The notes under the pieces: generated by a model
Seen by the model: only the letters and a program-made list of their open reading frames with translations
Told to the model about the DNA's origin: nothing
The model's database searches: none
Part shown: in pieces, positions 46,817 to 59,585 of the stretch
Layout: each line of letters begins with the position of its first letter
How positions within the stretch are numbered: position 1 is the stretch's first letter
NCBI GenBank assembly: GCA_900155495.1
Contig: FTLJ01000346.1
Location: 1-64,000 of the forward strand
DNA from: Porogramme epimiltina
Lineage: Eukaryota; Basidiomycota; Agaricomycetes; Polyporales; Polyporaceae
DNA length: 64,000 nt
Direction: 5' to 3'
Position numbers and translations under genes: made by a program

Positions 46817-47812
46817 AGTTGAGAGCTTGCGGACTTTCAGCCTCGTGTTTGTGTTCGTGTTCGTTGCAATGTGAAGGCTGACGTGTTCTGTACTCGTGTT
46901 CTCGGTCAGGGGTTGAGATTCCCGACATAGCACGCATTTAATCGCCCACGGCGCATTGTATGTATCTATAGAGTTCGCCTTCGTCGATGTCTTCTTGTAG
47001 AATACCTCGCTTTCGTCGCATTTGCTCTGAAAATGGTTGATTCTGCTTTCGTGCTTCCTTCACTCCCGCACGCCGCGTTTGAAGGCTTCCGGAACGCGCT
47101 ACACGCGGTTGATGATGTCAGGCATTGTGGGCGGCCGAGTGATGCGGCGGACTCTTCGGGCATTCGTCGCTGAGCTTGCGCTGGCCTCGACCCTCGAACC
47201 GACGGCGATCTTCTTGCGCTGGAAACCGCACACCTCAGAAGACACATGTTCGGGAAAGTGCTCACGATGATAACCCTCTTTCCCACTCTCAGCTGCTTGG
47301 GGCCCTGAAGTTGTCACACATGTCGTTGGCACTGCCCTGGCGCTATCTCTTGTCGTGTTGAGTTCTTGCCCACTTAATTTGCCACTGTACACGCATTATC
47401 GGACAGGACTTATTGTGGTGGTAATCTTATTCGAGGAATGCTGAGGGCGAATGTTGGCACAACTCTTCGGGCTTGTCGCTTGATATGGCTTGGCCAAACT
47501 CTGGGTCTTGATCCTTCACTCTTGACTTGGTCGCACAGAGCACGCAGAGGCACACCATAACTGGCATGGGAAGGGAGGCGTCGCGCACGGCCGCTGGAGG
47601 CAGACCGCGTCGCGCTAGCAAAGGAAGTGTCGGGACCGTTGAAACAGTCATTGGCGTCTGTAGGGGGATATATGGGAGATTTGTATTTGTCGCTATTTGG
47701 ACGATACCAGCGTCTAATAATTTCTTGGTGCCGCTCCTCCGGCAAAGCAGGTGAGCACGCCGCACATTCCTCCTATAGCCTCCACGCTGCTTCATCTCCT
47801 CCGCCCAGTCCA
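46817..47812. other. Intergenic, no gene seen
   Basis: About 1 kb between the small orphan gene and RLP24. Frames such as 47410-47745 and 47427-47882 (minus) overlap one another without motifs. It should contain the RLP24 promoter. Confidence 0.5.
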
Positions 47813-48597
47813 ATGCGTGTCGAAAAGTGCTATTTCTGCTCAAAAAGCGTATATCCCGGCCATGGTACGCTTCCCATTTCAACTATGCCTCTGCGGAAGC
47901 TCACCTTCATCCCAGGGAGCGCATTCGTCCGGAATGATGCCAAAGTCTTCCGGTTCTGTAGTTCAAAGTAAGTCTTCTCCAATTCATAACTCTCGCCATT
48001 GGTGTTTATTTGCTGCTATCTAGATGTAACAAAAACTTCAAGTATGGGAGCCCACACACGTTAAACATATTGCGATGGGATCTAACTACGCCCACAGGAT
48101 GAAGCGTAACCCGAGGAAAGTACGCTGGACGAAGGCGTTCCGCAAGGCGGCCGGGAAGGAGATGACTATCGTACGTCCTTCGTTCTATCCCAACATAAAA
48201 CATCCTTCGAGCATGACTGTAGGACTCGACCATCGAGTTCGAGAAGAGGCGAAACGTCCCTGTCCGCTACAACCGCGAGCTTATCCAGACGACGGTCAAG
48301 GCAATGAAGAGGATAGCGGAGATCAAGCAGAAGCGCGAGCATGCGTTTTGGAAGAACAGGTGCGTCGCCCGTCGTATTGATTATTTTCGGCTCTGCTTAT
48401 ACTCTGGTAGGATGGCTGTGGCGAGGGAGAAACTCAAGGCGCACCGGAAGCGCAAGCTCGAAAAGACCTCTGTCAAACTCGTCCAGCCCATCACATCAGG
48501 GGCGGAGAAGGTCAAAGAGAAGATCAAGGTCGCTACCAAGACTCGGAGTGCTCTTGTTGCAGGCGAGGGCCGTTCGATGGGCATGGAAATCGACTGA
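47813..48597 (+). CDS. RLP24: Ribosome biogenesis protein Rlp24 (L24e-like)
   Basis: Exons 47813-47864, 47916-47967, 48024-48041, 48098-48170, 48223-48359 and 48411-48597 give 172 residues. It starts [18 protein letters not shown], followed by [20 protein letters not shown]: the treble-clef zinc ligands are CxxC and CxxxC, the last Cys sitting in an 18-nt micro-exon. [19 protein letters not shown], the Arg-rich central part and a long Lys-rich C-terminal helix distinguish Rlp24 from ribosomal protein eL24. Rlp24 sits on pre-60S particles in place of eL24, and its C-terminus activates the AAA ATPase Drg1 that releases it. The family call is firm. Confidence 0.95.
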
Positions 48598-48811
48598 GCT
48601 TGTCGCGATTTCTGTACGCACCCTTCTCCTTATCTTTCTTCAAGTCGCTATGCTTTGCGGTCTATCCACGGTCGGTGTATTGCTATGTAATGTAAACCTA
48701 CATGCTATGAGATATGTTCCCGGTAATGTGTATCGATATGGAGCCTCGTGAAAATGATGGTAAAAGTACAATGAAGGTGTGGGCGTGTGTAAAGAAGCGT
48801 GGATACGGTCC

Positions 48812-51800
48812 CTAGCGTTGCTTATATTTCGCCTGGTTCTCCTGGCGAATGTTGGGGTCTAGTGTGTTCTGTAGGCCGAGTAGCGTCTTGCTGACGGCTT
48901 CCGTAGCACCGATCATCGGCTTAAGAACGGCGATGGGAACCGCTCGTACAACAGCGCGCACAGCACCCTGACAACCATTCGTCAGACAATATGGGCAATA
49001 CATCATGGATATACATACTTCGTTGCCTGAACGCTCGTAGACTTCCATTGGCACAGCAAGGATAGTCTGTGCTGCAGAATTGAGGTTGCGCTTCAAGCTC
49101 CTATACGCAGACTGAACTCCATCTTTCACGTTCACTGGCTGTTCTGCATATTTGCTGATAAGCTCCCGCGTGTCCTCGTCCATCTCTTCGTCCTCGAGAT
49201 CTACGGGTATCGGGACTTGAACGGCTTCTGCAGTAACCTCATCCTTGAATTGCGCCCCAAGCACTGTCTCGGCTTGCTCCAAGATGACTTGTGTGCCGGT
49301 AGCCAGGCGTGCACCAAGACGAATCGCTTCCATGGCAGTTGACTTAATGAACGCATTAGTTCCCTTCTGTAGGCCGCGGACGACCCGGCCATCCTTCTTG
49401 TATTGGGCGATAGGTAGTAGAACGAGATCAGCCACACCGGAGCCGACGTTGACGACAGAGCGGATCGGGGATACGCCTGAAATAACATCGACCAATTGTG
49501 TCGCTTTCACGTCTGGCGTCCATAGGTCGTTCAGGAGATCGAAGAACCGTGGCCATCCCGTAATCTAGGTGTCACGTAAGCCCGGAATGCTCTCCGAATA
49601 CGATGTTTACTTACCCCCTTTACGGTGATGTGCCGCAATGTCATCTCCGCACCATCGAAGTGGAAGAAGTTCATGAGTTCGATAGTACGGCCGTCCCTCA
49701 AAGCACGATAGTCCACGCGACGGGGCTTGTAGTCCAGCTTGATATCGACCGGGAATACCTCGGCTTGCTCTGCAAATATTGTTAAAATCCTCTTGTTAAC
49801 AACAGACGACGTATATACGCACGGAAATAGATCTCCTCGGATGGCTCAGATTCAGCTGGAGGGGATGCGTCGGGATCCTTGAAAGCGAAGAACTGTTTGA
49901 GGAAGTCGAGAGCATCCTGGTCCACGTGCAATCTCAGCGGCAGGATCTTCGCCTGCAAGTCGTATCAGCACACCTGTCCACACGATGGCGAAAACACACT
50001 TACACGAAGCCGAGCCTCCTCGGACGGATGTCCGGGTACCGGATGAAGCATGCGTAGTTCCACTTGCACCATGTTTGAGTCGGTTTCGCGGACATTACCA
50101 CGGGAGTCAGCTCTTAAACTGGTCAGGAACTTCTTCCACGTAGAGGTCTTGATGTGGTCTAGGATTTCAATGTCCTTGATGGTAGCAAAGACCCTCGAGA
50201 CCAGCGCAGCTTCGGGTCGATACTGATCGAAGTCGGCGGTGAGATGCATAAGGCGAAATTCAATCGATGGCCCCTTTGAACGACGAAGTCGTCGGCGCTG
50301 TGACTTGGAAGTGTGTGGCCCACCTCTACCAGGAGATGCTAGGGGCTGAGGCTTAAGAGACTGCCAGGAACTTTGCATGTCGGTCTCGAAATCCTCGTTC
50401 AGCTCATCATCTATGGCGGCCAGGAGAGCGTCGGGTTCGAGCTCATCTACGTTGTGTTCTAGGCCAATGTAGACAGAGTTGAAAAGAAGCGTATTCGTTT
50501 CTTCAACGCTAGGATCTGGTGTCTGCCCATTAGCGACTAGTTGACGGATCTTGGCGAGTTTCCGTCTCATCTCCTTTGCTTTCTCCTCAATGATCTTCCT
50601 CGTGCGAGCCCAATCGTACCCGTCATACAGGTAGACAGTTGCGTTGAAGTCTCGTATCCGTGCTTGGAAAGTGGTATCTCCAAATCTGGTTAAATCAGCA
50701 AAAGCATAACGCATCCTATAGAAGGGCTACTGACCTCGCAGCCTCTCCGGGGTCAGGAGGTAGAGTCTCGAAGTAGTTCTCGACGATGTGGATTTCGGGC
50801 TTGAGCATCCTGATCGTCTCGCCGCCGAACGCGGAAGTGGCGCCTTTAGGCCGTTCCCCGCCTGCTTCGATGAATGAGGACTCCATATCTGACTCTTCGA
50901 ACTCGTCGTCACTGAACTCTCGAAGGCCGGCAGCAGCGCCGAAAGACTCGTCCAGATAGTCGGGATTTGTTGGAAGATCGTCGTCGATCATATCGGGTGC
51001 CGCCCCGACTTCTGGTAAACGTCTGAAAGCATGTTCGTCAAGGGACGCTACCGAATTTGGTCATTACCATGCTAATACTTAGGTATTACAGAAACATACC
51101 AAGCATCCCGCGGGGAGGTGCGGGTACATGAGTGACGTTCGCTGGCTCTTTCTTCCGCCGGGGTTCCGGATTCCTGGGTGGCGGGTCAGCAAAAAGTATA
51201 CCGAAATTTGATGACAACACACTCCGCAACAGGTGGCTTGAAGGCAGAGGACAGATCCCCAGCGAATGCGCCTAATGCGGCCATAGTATCTGCGCACATA
51301 TGCAAGCGGACATCCCCATGGTCCACGCAGAGCTACAACCGCCCCAGTCAATGTGTGTTACGCGTCTCTGACAGCAATGCAGACGTACCCGATTGTCCGG
51401 AGGCTTCACTGAGGCGTCTTGGTTAAACGTCAAGACTAGGTCCGTGATTTCCGTAATCAACGCGTAACCCGATGCCTGCCTCAAGGTGAGAGGTAGTTCA
51501 CGAGGATACGAAGGACGAACTTACCTTCCAAAACGCAACGCCTGATGACGTCGAACGACGGGGCGTGCTAGGCTCCTCGCCGTTACCAGACAGGTCGTCA
51601 ATCAACAGGAGAGAGAATGTGGGGACTGCTAGGTTCATAGCCATGACTGGCGTGTTCCCTTCAATGACGGTCGAGAACTCTAGTTCACCGATGTGCGGCA
51701 GCAGCGCCCCCTTGTGTGTGGGGGCAAATAACCGAATCGAGGTGTCGTGGACTTTGACATTGATTCGAGTGCGCTCGCTGGGAACTACGGATTCGAACGC

Positions 51801-54800
51801 CTGCATCTTGTACATTAGCGACAGGAGGCCTCCCAGGGACATTATCTACACTTACCCCGGGCGGCGCTTTGAAGAATCGACCGAGATCCGCAGCCCAACC
51901 AATGTCGGGATAGAAGTTGTACGTAATGCCAGAGACTGTAAGTCGCACTCGAGACTCCTTCGCCGTTGTCTCTGGAACAACCAAGGAAGTAAAGCGAAGC
52001 TTGAGCGCAGACCGTGCGGAAGTTGTCTATCCGGAACCAGTTCAGTAGAGTTCAACATACGGGTTAATGACATACCAGTGAACGGGGGGTTGTGAGAGAC
52101 AAGAAGCAATTGCGACCAGTGGACGTCGCATCATACACGTTCAAGTCCATAACGCCCAGGGTTACAACGGTCTCATCCTGTAAACGCATGTCAGAGTTGT
52201 ATCATCTTTGACATGAAATCACCCTTACTTTGCCTTCAGGTTTAAGCTCCAGGAGAACATCTACATCCGAAGCAGTCACGTCGAATGGACGCACGACTTG
52301 TTCGCTTTCACCTCTAGGAGCCAGTAGTCTGAGGGCCACTGCAGCCAAGACCGTGAGTAAACAACCACCGCACGACGTCGAATGAACGGACCTTCCGTGA
52401 TGGCGATCTTCACAGCAGTTTCACTGCGAAGCTCCTGCTTCGCCCTGATTGTGTTTGCGAGACTGGCACGGCCGCTCTCTGTACCACTTCCGACGGTACT
52501 TGCACGAGCGAAATATCGACTGCCAATGATACTCGAATCGCCACTGCCAGCCCTTTGAGTCTCCGAGTCCAATACCAGACCTTCAGCAAATGCGCGCTCC
52601 ATCAACTGAGTGAGGTCATCCGCCCAGAACTGCAAACCGTCCAGGGTATGTTTAGAAAGTTCTACGTGGATGGATGGCAGGTCGATAGAGATCGCGGTGT
52701 GGTTGGAGACGTCTGCCGTCGAAGGCTGAGCGCCGCGGCGGACAACGAATTGAGGGCGGAGGTCCTGTCCAGCCGCATCCAGGGGTGGTGGTGACCCCAC
52801 TCCGAAGTCTGTCCAATCGCCGCTCGAAGACCCCAACGGGCCGAGTGAGAGGATCGCACGGGCCTTCGGCTCGCCCGTAGCTGCATATGAGACTACGATA
52901 CGCTTCCAGCTGGCGCCGAGGAGGACGGTGCTGCTCCCTCTTGGACCTTGGCTTGAGCCATCGTGCCCATACATGTCTTCGGCGGTGCCGAACCTGGCCG
53001 TTGGAGCGCCGCCCTGCTCTGGGGCCTCCCCTGGCGATAATCGGAGGTCGTGTATGTCGACGACGACGGACCCTGACCGTGTAGACTTGGTAGGAGGTGG
53101 CGGGGTTCGAACCTCGACGCGAAGAGCCGGCAAGTTGATTGAGATCGCCGGACCCTCGACTTTCCGTCTTGTCCTCTTATGTATGTCATGAGCAAGACAG
53201 CTATCCACAGTACAGGTTAACTGACCTTCGAGCGACCAGCGGAGGGGTCTGGGATCCTTCTACCAGCTTGATACTCCCGATAATCGTATCCAAGGTCAAG
53301 ATCTTCTAACACGAGCTGCTCTAAACGTCGGCGTTCTCGTTCTCGCTCGTTCTCGAGATTATCCGGGCGTGGGGTAGTTGGTCTCTCTTCCTCATCCGTA
53401 TCATTGTCCTCAGAGTCCGGTGCGCCAAGGTCTTGCTTTGGGTCCGTCTTCGGAGACGCGGTAAGCTCGTCGATGAACTGCAAGACTTGACTCTTGCCAT
53501 GATCGCCCGGAGACAATGCCATGCCCACGTCGAGGAAAATGTGGAGCGGCATCAGCGATACGCGCACGTCCGCCCGTGCATCCCGAGATGGCGCGCTGGT
53601 AAACTTCACGAACAGCGCAGGTGCGGGGGGTTTCGCGGGTGCTCGAGTCCCTTCACCTGGCGATGATGATAGTCCAGCCAACCCGAGTTTTCCGGGGGAC
53701 GATGGAAGTACGATCGGTACTGAGCGCGTGGACGGGAGACTTGAAGGCTTAGGGAGGTCCGTCGTCCCCCTCTGGGGGCTCGTGGCTGGGGAGGTCATAC
53801 GTTGCTCTTCTTGTGCAAATTGTGACGTCGGGCGGTGGTTCGGCTTAGTTCGCCACAACGACAGCTTGGCAGCTGTACTCCTTTGAGAGGGGTCTGTCCA
53901 ATCGGCAACGTCGAAGGTAGGCAATGAGGTACTGGGCTCGAACGAATGCCCGAACGTAGGATGAAGATGGGTCGTGGAGTATTGGGACGGGAGGTGGGGG
54001 TCGGTGATGAGGATAGGAGACGCCGTCATCTCCATGTGCGGTCCGTCTCGAGGGTGGAAAGCAAAAGCTGATACTTCCGCGATGGAGAACGATGCCGTCA
54101 GTGCGGGAGAGCGACGTCTTGAAGAAACGCGTCTTCCTTTGACCGCAGATTCCCAGCCCTTCATGGATATGGAACAGGAGATCGTCTCGAGATGTACCCT
54201 GCCATACCCTCGAGGGAGGCGAGGTGGGACTAGCGGCCGGGCGAAGTATTCGGTCAGTGCATCGTCCGGATTGGAGGCGGAGGTGCGGAAAGGGGGTAGG
54301 AGGAGGCACACGATTCCTCGAATGCGGACGGAACCTTCGATGTTGTCGAAGGGAAGAGATGCTTGAGCTTTAGCGGCTTGCACTGAAGGCTCCGGGGAGG
54401 GTTTGACGGGCGCGCTATGTGACGACCACGAATCGGCAATGTCGACAATGCTTCGGACTTGTCTGGCAGTCAAAGCGCATGCGATGATGCCCATCGAGAG
54501 ATCTACACGAACGGCCTCCGGGATGCGTTCGTCTGTCGCTGCCGGGGAAGAACCGGTTGATTGTGCATGGTCTTGGGATGGGTTAGGAGAAGCGCCTATA
54601 GGTGTTTGGGTTGCCGCGGCCGCGCGGACCGGCGGAGGAGTCGTCAAGCGCAGTTCGATAGGCTCTGAACCTAGGGACAATATGGTCTCATCTTCGATAT
54701 CCAAGGTGCGAGCTGTAGAATGACGTCTTGGCGGTGTAGTAGTCGTATGCGGTAGGCTACTGGGTTCCGCTTGCGGACTTTCTGCTAGAGCGGCCGGTTC

Positions 54801-56107
54801 ATCAACGGCGTGATCCTTTGAAAAGAGAGACGTTGGCTCCTCCTGTGGTTCGCTGAGAAGTTCCTCGCCGCCGAGGGGAGACGACGGTTCTTCTGGAATG
54901 TCATCCAGCGCTACATCTCCCTCCGTAGTGGAAATGGCGCTCTGGTACATGCTGCTGGCTACGGAACTTGCGGGAGAGATAGGGCGAGGAGGTAGCAGAG
55001 CGATAGATTGCGACATATACAACTGGGTATCCTCGTCGAGATCGGATGAATCTGAATACGGCGAAGACGGCTCTGCTTCCACTTCAAATGTAGGTATCGA
55101 GGCCGCCGGAGAATGCGAGATTATCTGAGATTCAACCACCGAAGGTTCGTGCACCGTGATGGATGTAGTAGGTGAAAGGGTCTTAGGTGTCACCACCGTG
55201 GAGCATGGAGTCATCGGCCGAGGACTCATTGGCCGCAAACAACGAGTTGTAAGGGTAACGCCAGTAATGGTGACCTTCCGAACCTCACCCACTAGGCGTG
55301 GATCGGTAAGTGAGGATGTTTGGGGTTCTGTTCCATAGCGTATGTCTGGTATAATGAGGGTTATGCTCGCTTGCTGAGGATTGACTATGGTGATCCTGGT
55401 GTCCGTTGCGTCGAACTGAAACCGAGCCAGCAGACGCTCAATGAGTGTTGCGAAGATGGAGACACCTGGAGGGTCAGCGTCATTGAAATGGACTTCGTCC
55501 TCGGACATGAAGGGATCGAGCCCTCCGGGGACATTCTCTTCGGGTCCAGAGGACGCGGAGGAGGCAAGCTCGGGATGCATAGACTCCCGGAGCGTTGCAC
55601 CTTCATTGGGGGTGAGCTCCTCATGAATAAAGGTCTCCGCTACGGAGGCGACAGATTCCGCAAGACTGTCCGCAAAGTATCCCTCGGGTTTCGGGGTGAC
55701 GTTTGGTTCCAAGTAGAATGTCAAATGGAGGGACTCGAGGGATAACCCGACGGAGGATGTGAGGGGGTTGGGCCACGGGATGCGGGCGGTGACTTTGCCT
55801 ACAGAGCCATCGTGCAGTCGTATTGGAAGGGCTGAGATGAGAGCATTGATGGCCTGTAACTTCAGTATAGCTTTGACAAGACGAACGGGTGATGGAAACT
55901 GACCTCATTGTTAAGCTCAAGATCCCGAACTTGGACGTAACCGGATCCAATCTGTGAGTCCACCTGCTGAGTGTCAAGCTGGCCGGGTTTGAGGAAATGG
56001 CCCAAGGATTGCCTGAGAGCGAAGGATATAAACCGTTTCTGAATGCTTGCTGGGAGAGTAAAGTCGATTGATGGAAGAGAGGGAAGCCATGAGAATGAGG
56101 GAAACAT
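48812..56107 (-). CDS. ATG2: Autophagy-related lipid-transfer protein Atg2
   Basis: Sixteen exons from ATG 56107 to the stop at 48812 close in phase to 2192 residues; the largest exon is 55853-53226. The N-terminal chorein-like region ([52 protein letters not shown]) begins a lipid-conducting rod shared with Vps13. A long Ser/Pro/Thr-rich segment (about 170-480) is likely disordered. Later landmarks are [31 protein letters not shown] and [19 protein letters not shown]. The C-terminal Atg2 block has [20 protein letters not shown] and [19 protein letters not shown]. Atg2 bridges the ER and the growing phagophore with Atg9 and Atg18 and moves phospholipids. One ACGCGT lies upstream at 56207. Confidence 0.96.
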
Positions 56108-56604
56108 TGCGGTGATATGCGAGTAAGAGAACGATGGGGGCAGATGACAATGGACCGAGGCAGATGAGAGATGAGAGCTAGAGAGCAGGCCGGAAAACTT
56201 CCATGAACGCGTCGACGATGTGTGCTGAAGGTGGGTGGCAAGGACGGCAGCGGAAGGCGAGAGAGCAGGTTCCGCTCACTTTGGAGCCTGGAGGCATTGC
56301 AGCGGATCTCACGTGGAGGGATCTGATCGGTGATCCAATCTAGCGGGGGAGCCGGGGGGCAACTTAAGCAGGCGGGTACTTAGGCGCCCGTGTCTACCAA
56401 GCTGAGGCATGCCGGAAGTCCGGATTCACGCTCAGACACACTCTGACACACTCTGTCTAAGACAGAGACCGTGGCCGCGGCAGCCACCGGGCCTCTTCAA
56501 GGCCGCAGCCTGCCCCCAAGCTCCACAGACAACTTGTCTGCTCATCTTGTCCCACAACCTCCCGATACCCCGCCAGCGCGCTAAGCTCCCGACGCCCATC
56601 CGAG
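56108..56604. promoter_or_regulatory. Divergent intergenic region of ATG2 and the SGNH hydrolase gene
   Basis: The 497 bp between divergent start codons (56107 minus, 56605 plus) contain no exon I can support. An imperfect inverted pattern around GATCTGATCGGTGATC lies at about 56319-56334. A single ACGCGT is at 56207-56212. Confidence 0.4.
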
Positions 56605-57700
56605 ATGGCTGCAAACCCGAACATAATCGGTCCATCGTGGCGTGGCTACTCGAGCCTGAGGCATTTGGTGATCTTGTAGGATCTCGCTGGATGTTCCAGA
56701 TGCACTTCCTCAAGTTAACCCCCTCCACCATGTCACTTCAGCGGCGACTCCTACTCGTCAGTGGGCTATGAATACAACGGAAAAGACTCCATCCCCTCCG
56801 ACGACGCCCCCCTCGGTATCAACTTCCCGGGGATTACCTGGGCGGGTGCGGGAATGCCCAACTGGGTCGGATATCTCATCACAGAATACACGTACAACCG
56901 CCTTCTCGTTTACGACTATGCCGTAGGCGGCGACACAGTAGGCGGCGTGCAAAGGCAGGTTCGGGTCAACTTCCAACCAGGTGTCGGGGAGAGGCCCTCC
57001 TGGGCTCCTTGGACCGCAGAAGACACTCTTTTCGGTGAGGAACTTCTCTATCACAGCCCACTAGCCGTACCTCCCCCTTCTAACGCCGTTCGATCTTGGT
57101 TTGTCTTCTAGTTACTTGGATCGGAATCAACGATTGCGCGTAAGCCCCACTCAATCATGACACACTCCTTTCGCGCCCAACATTTGACATGTTCTGTGAA
57201 GCCACTTAGATGTCGAAGACCTTCCTAAAGCTATCGATGATCTTTTCGGTGAACAGGAATGTCTATACGGTATAGGTGCCCGGAACTTCCTCTTCATCGA
57301 CGTGCCCCCTATTCATCGTACACCCGTAGGCATGTACACCTCATTTTTGTTTTTTAATCGCTGATATTTTAACACGCCATATTTAGGTGTCCATTTTACA
57401 GGCGCGGATCCCACCTTCAGCCGCGTCTACGAAACATGGAACGAACTCCTGAAGGAGCGTATCGGCAACTTCTCTGCAGCTCACCCCGATGTCACCACGC
57501 TTCTGTTCTCGTCTTGGGATACCTTCACGCGGGTGCTCGACGACCCTGTCGCGCACGGTTTTGGACCGGAGCACGTCGCGCGTGCCGGCGGCGATATGTG
57601 GGTAGATAATCTGCACCCTGCGACCAAGGTCCACGACTGGATTGCCCATGATGTCTCCAAGTTTCTCAACGCGCAAGCGCCATACGAGCCCACTGATTAG
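56605..57700 (+). CDS. SGNH/GDSL hydrolase, CE16-like acetylesterase family
   Basis: Exons 56605-56675, 56742-57034, 57112-57139, 57202-57317 and 57387-57700 give 273 residues. Block I is LVIFGDSYSSVGY (nucleophile Ser), with the Phe codon assembled across intron 1. Block II is near NRLLVYDYAVGGDT, block III is VTWIGINDC (oxyanion Asn, in a 28-nt exon), and block V is WVDNLHPATKVHDW (catalytic Asp and His). FPGITWAGAGMPNWVGYL resembles fungal carbohydrate esterase family 16 acetylesterases. Unusually, the modelled N-terminus (MAANPNIIGPSWRGYSSLRH) lacks a signal peptide; an upstream leader exon could have been missed. The substrate is unknown; acetylated oligosaccharides are the family default. 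Confidence 0.85.
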
Positions 57701-57902
57701 TGCAAGGACACTGTCGGGACTACATAGATATCTCTGGTTGTGTGTCGAGATGGCTCGAGTGCAGCCCGGACTGCCTCGTTCTTGCTCATTTCTCAAGTAA
57801 TTATATGTGGAACGACGTCCTCCACCTCAGCATCATACATACGTGTCTGCTAATATCGGTACCGAGAATCGGGCTATGAGCTATCCAAATTTGAGCCCCC
57901 AA

Positions 57903-59332
57903 TCAAGGACTCGTAGGATAATGACTAGTTCTCATGGCGTAATGAGAAGCGTCGATGGCCTCGACTATCCCTGTGTCTACTAGGACACCCAAGGCGTCCC
58001 TTGAATAGCACAACACGATGAGTATTGAATCACGACAGCGATGTCTGTCTCACCTGATCTGTTCTATTGTCACATCGTGATGACTGACACCCGCCTCGAT
58101 CACCGAGATATTCTGGCCTTGAGAGGTGGAGCCATTGAGTATCTGAAGTAGGATCGCCCGTTGAAGCACGGTGAGGTTCGCGTACGGGTCTGCCTTGATA
58201 GCAGACACACGCCGCTCCATGGTGCCTACAAATGTGACCCAGAAGCCGTGAATATTCTCATATCAGGAGAGGAAGCTCGTAGCTGACCTGGGCGCACCCT
58301 ATGGCCGGCCCGTCGGACTGGCACTCGCTTCATTTCCGGAGAAGGTGACCTCGAGGGCTCACGCCTCACCGGTGACTGGGGTTCTGCCACTGGTGACTGG
58401 GGATCTGCCATCGGTGGCAGGGGATTTGGATCCAGAGGGGGAGGATTCGGCTCGGTGGGCTTTGAGCGCGTGCTAGGAGAGGGTTTGGCATGTTGAACAA
58501 CCGTGGGTGAAGGTGGTGATGTGCGAATAGTACGAGGGGATGGCGCCTGCACAGTCGCTCGGCTTGGTGTTGTTAGGGCACTATCGATGCTTTCAGGTAG
58601 ACTTGACTGGTTGCTAGCAGACTGGGACTTCTCGGCGTATGCCTCTACCTCGCCAATAGGATGCTATTCAAGGAATCAGGGTGAGAATGTGATCCTAAGA
58701 GGGGTGAACTAGACATAAGTCAGCCAAAGTGCACCTACCGGAAGTTTAGACTTGTAATACAAAGTCACAAACGCGACCTCGAGTAGGTGGAAGAACACAT
58801 GGTGAGCGACATCTGTCACCTTGTGTATGCTCTTCACCGTGAGCGAGTTCTTCTTGTCAGTGAGACCACGGTGAATTGTCCCCTCGATTTGAACGTAAAC
58901 GTTTTCCCGGATGTCCGACATGACGTGCGAATGAAAGTGCCTGGCTCTGATCTGTCCGCCACTTGTACCATCCTCTAGGTCATAGCGAACGGAGGTCTCG
59001 TATTCTTCCACTGCCATGACGTGAGCGACCAACATGACCTAGATACAAAGATGATATATCTGTGTGAAACAAGAAAGATGTTCGAATACATACACGGTCA
59101 ACCAAAACGCCATTGATCTTGAATGGCGCCTCTGAGTGTACCCTCGTCGCGTCGAGGAGCTGCCGGACTGTGACCGGCCGTAAACTGGGCGTTGACGATT
59201 CATACTGCTGCGATATTGAGCGACCAAGCAACTGTGTAAGTTGGGAAAGCGTAGACATTTGATCGATTCGCTTACAGTGGTCTCAGTTGTTTGGTCTGGG
59301 CTAGCAGACCCAAGATCCTGGGAGGCAGACAT
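57903..59332 (-). CDS. Divergent RPA32-like paralogue with Pro/Ser-rich linker
   Basis: Exons 59332-59276, 59231-59094, 59038-58739, 58663-58288, 58225-58054 and 57999-57903 give 379 residues with every phase closing, so it is not a visible pseudogene. The OB-fold order copies RPA32: SLRPVTVRQLLDA, FKINGVLVDRVMLVAHVMA, YDLEDGTSGGQIRARHF, NVYVQIEGTI and VAHHVFFHLLEVAFVTLYY. A roughly 100-residue linker is rich in Ser-Pro and Thr-Pro (for example DPQSPVAEPQSPVRREP). The C-terminal winged helix (DPYANLTVLQRAILLQILNG, then DALGVLVDTGIVEAID) is retained. It lies 253 bp downstream of the canonical RPA32 gene on the same strand, a tandem duplicate by position. It may form an alternative RPA complex, as human RPA4 does; this is inferred. 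Confidence 0.82.
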
Positions 59333-59585
59333 GTTGGGCACTTATTGACGTGAGGGGCGTATTCGGCTGTTATATCCACGAGAACTGCCGTGCACTGCGG
59401 TGAAGGATCGGAGTATCCCGAGGAAGCACGTTATCGATTATGCAATGACAACTGGGAAGCATGGTCGAGACTCTGCTGCGGCAGGAATCGTCTGGCACGA
59501 ACAACTATTGGCATGAATGTCTGCGGATTGAGATAGCTTCAAGAGATAGCAACAACAAATGATATAATACAGTACTGAGACAACT

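Noticed and set aside
53104..53113. GGTTCGAACC, resembling a tRNA B box
   Set aside because: It lies inside an ATG2 coding exon and no acceptor stem, D arm or anticodon arm can be formed around it.
56319..56340. GATC-rich imperfect palindrome upstream of ATG2 considered as a GATA or operator site
   Set aside because: It lacks a GATAA/G core and only one such element is present; no known factor fits.
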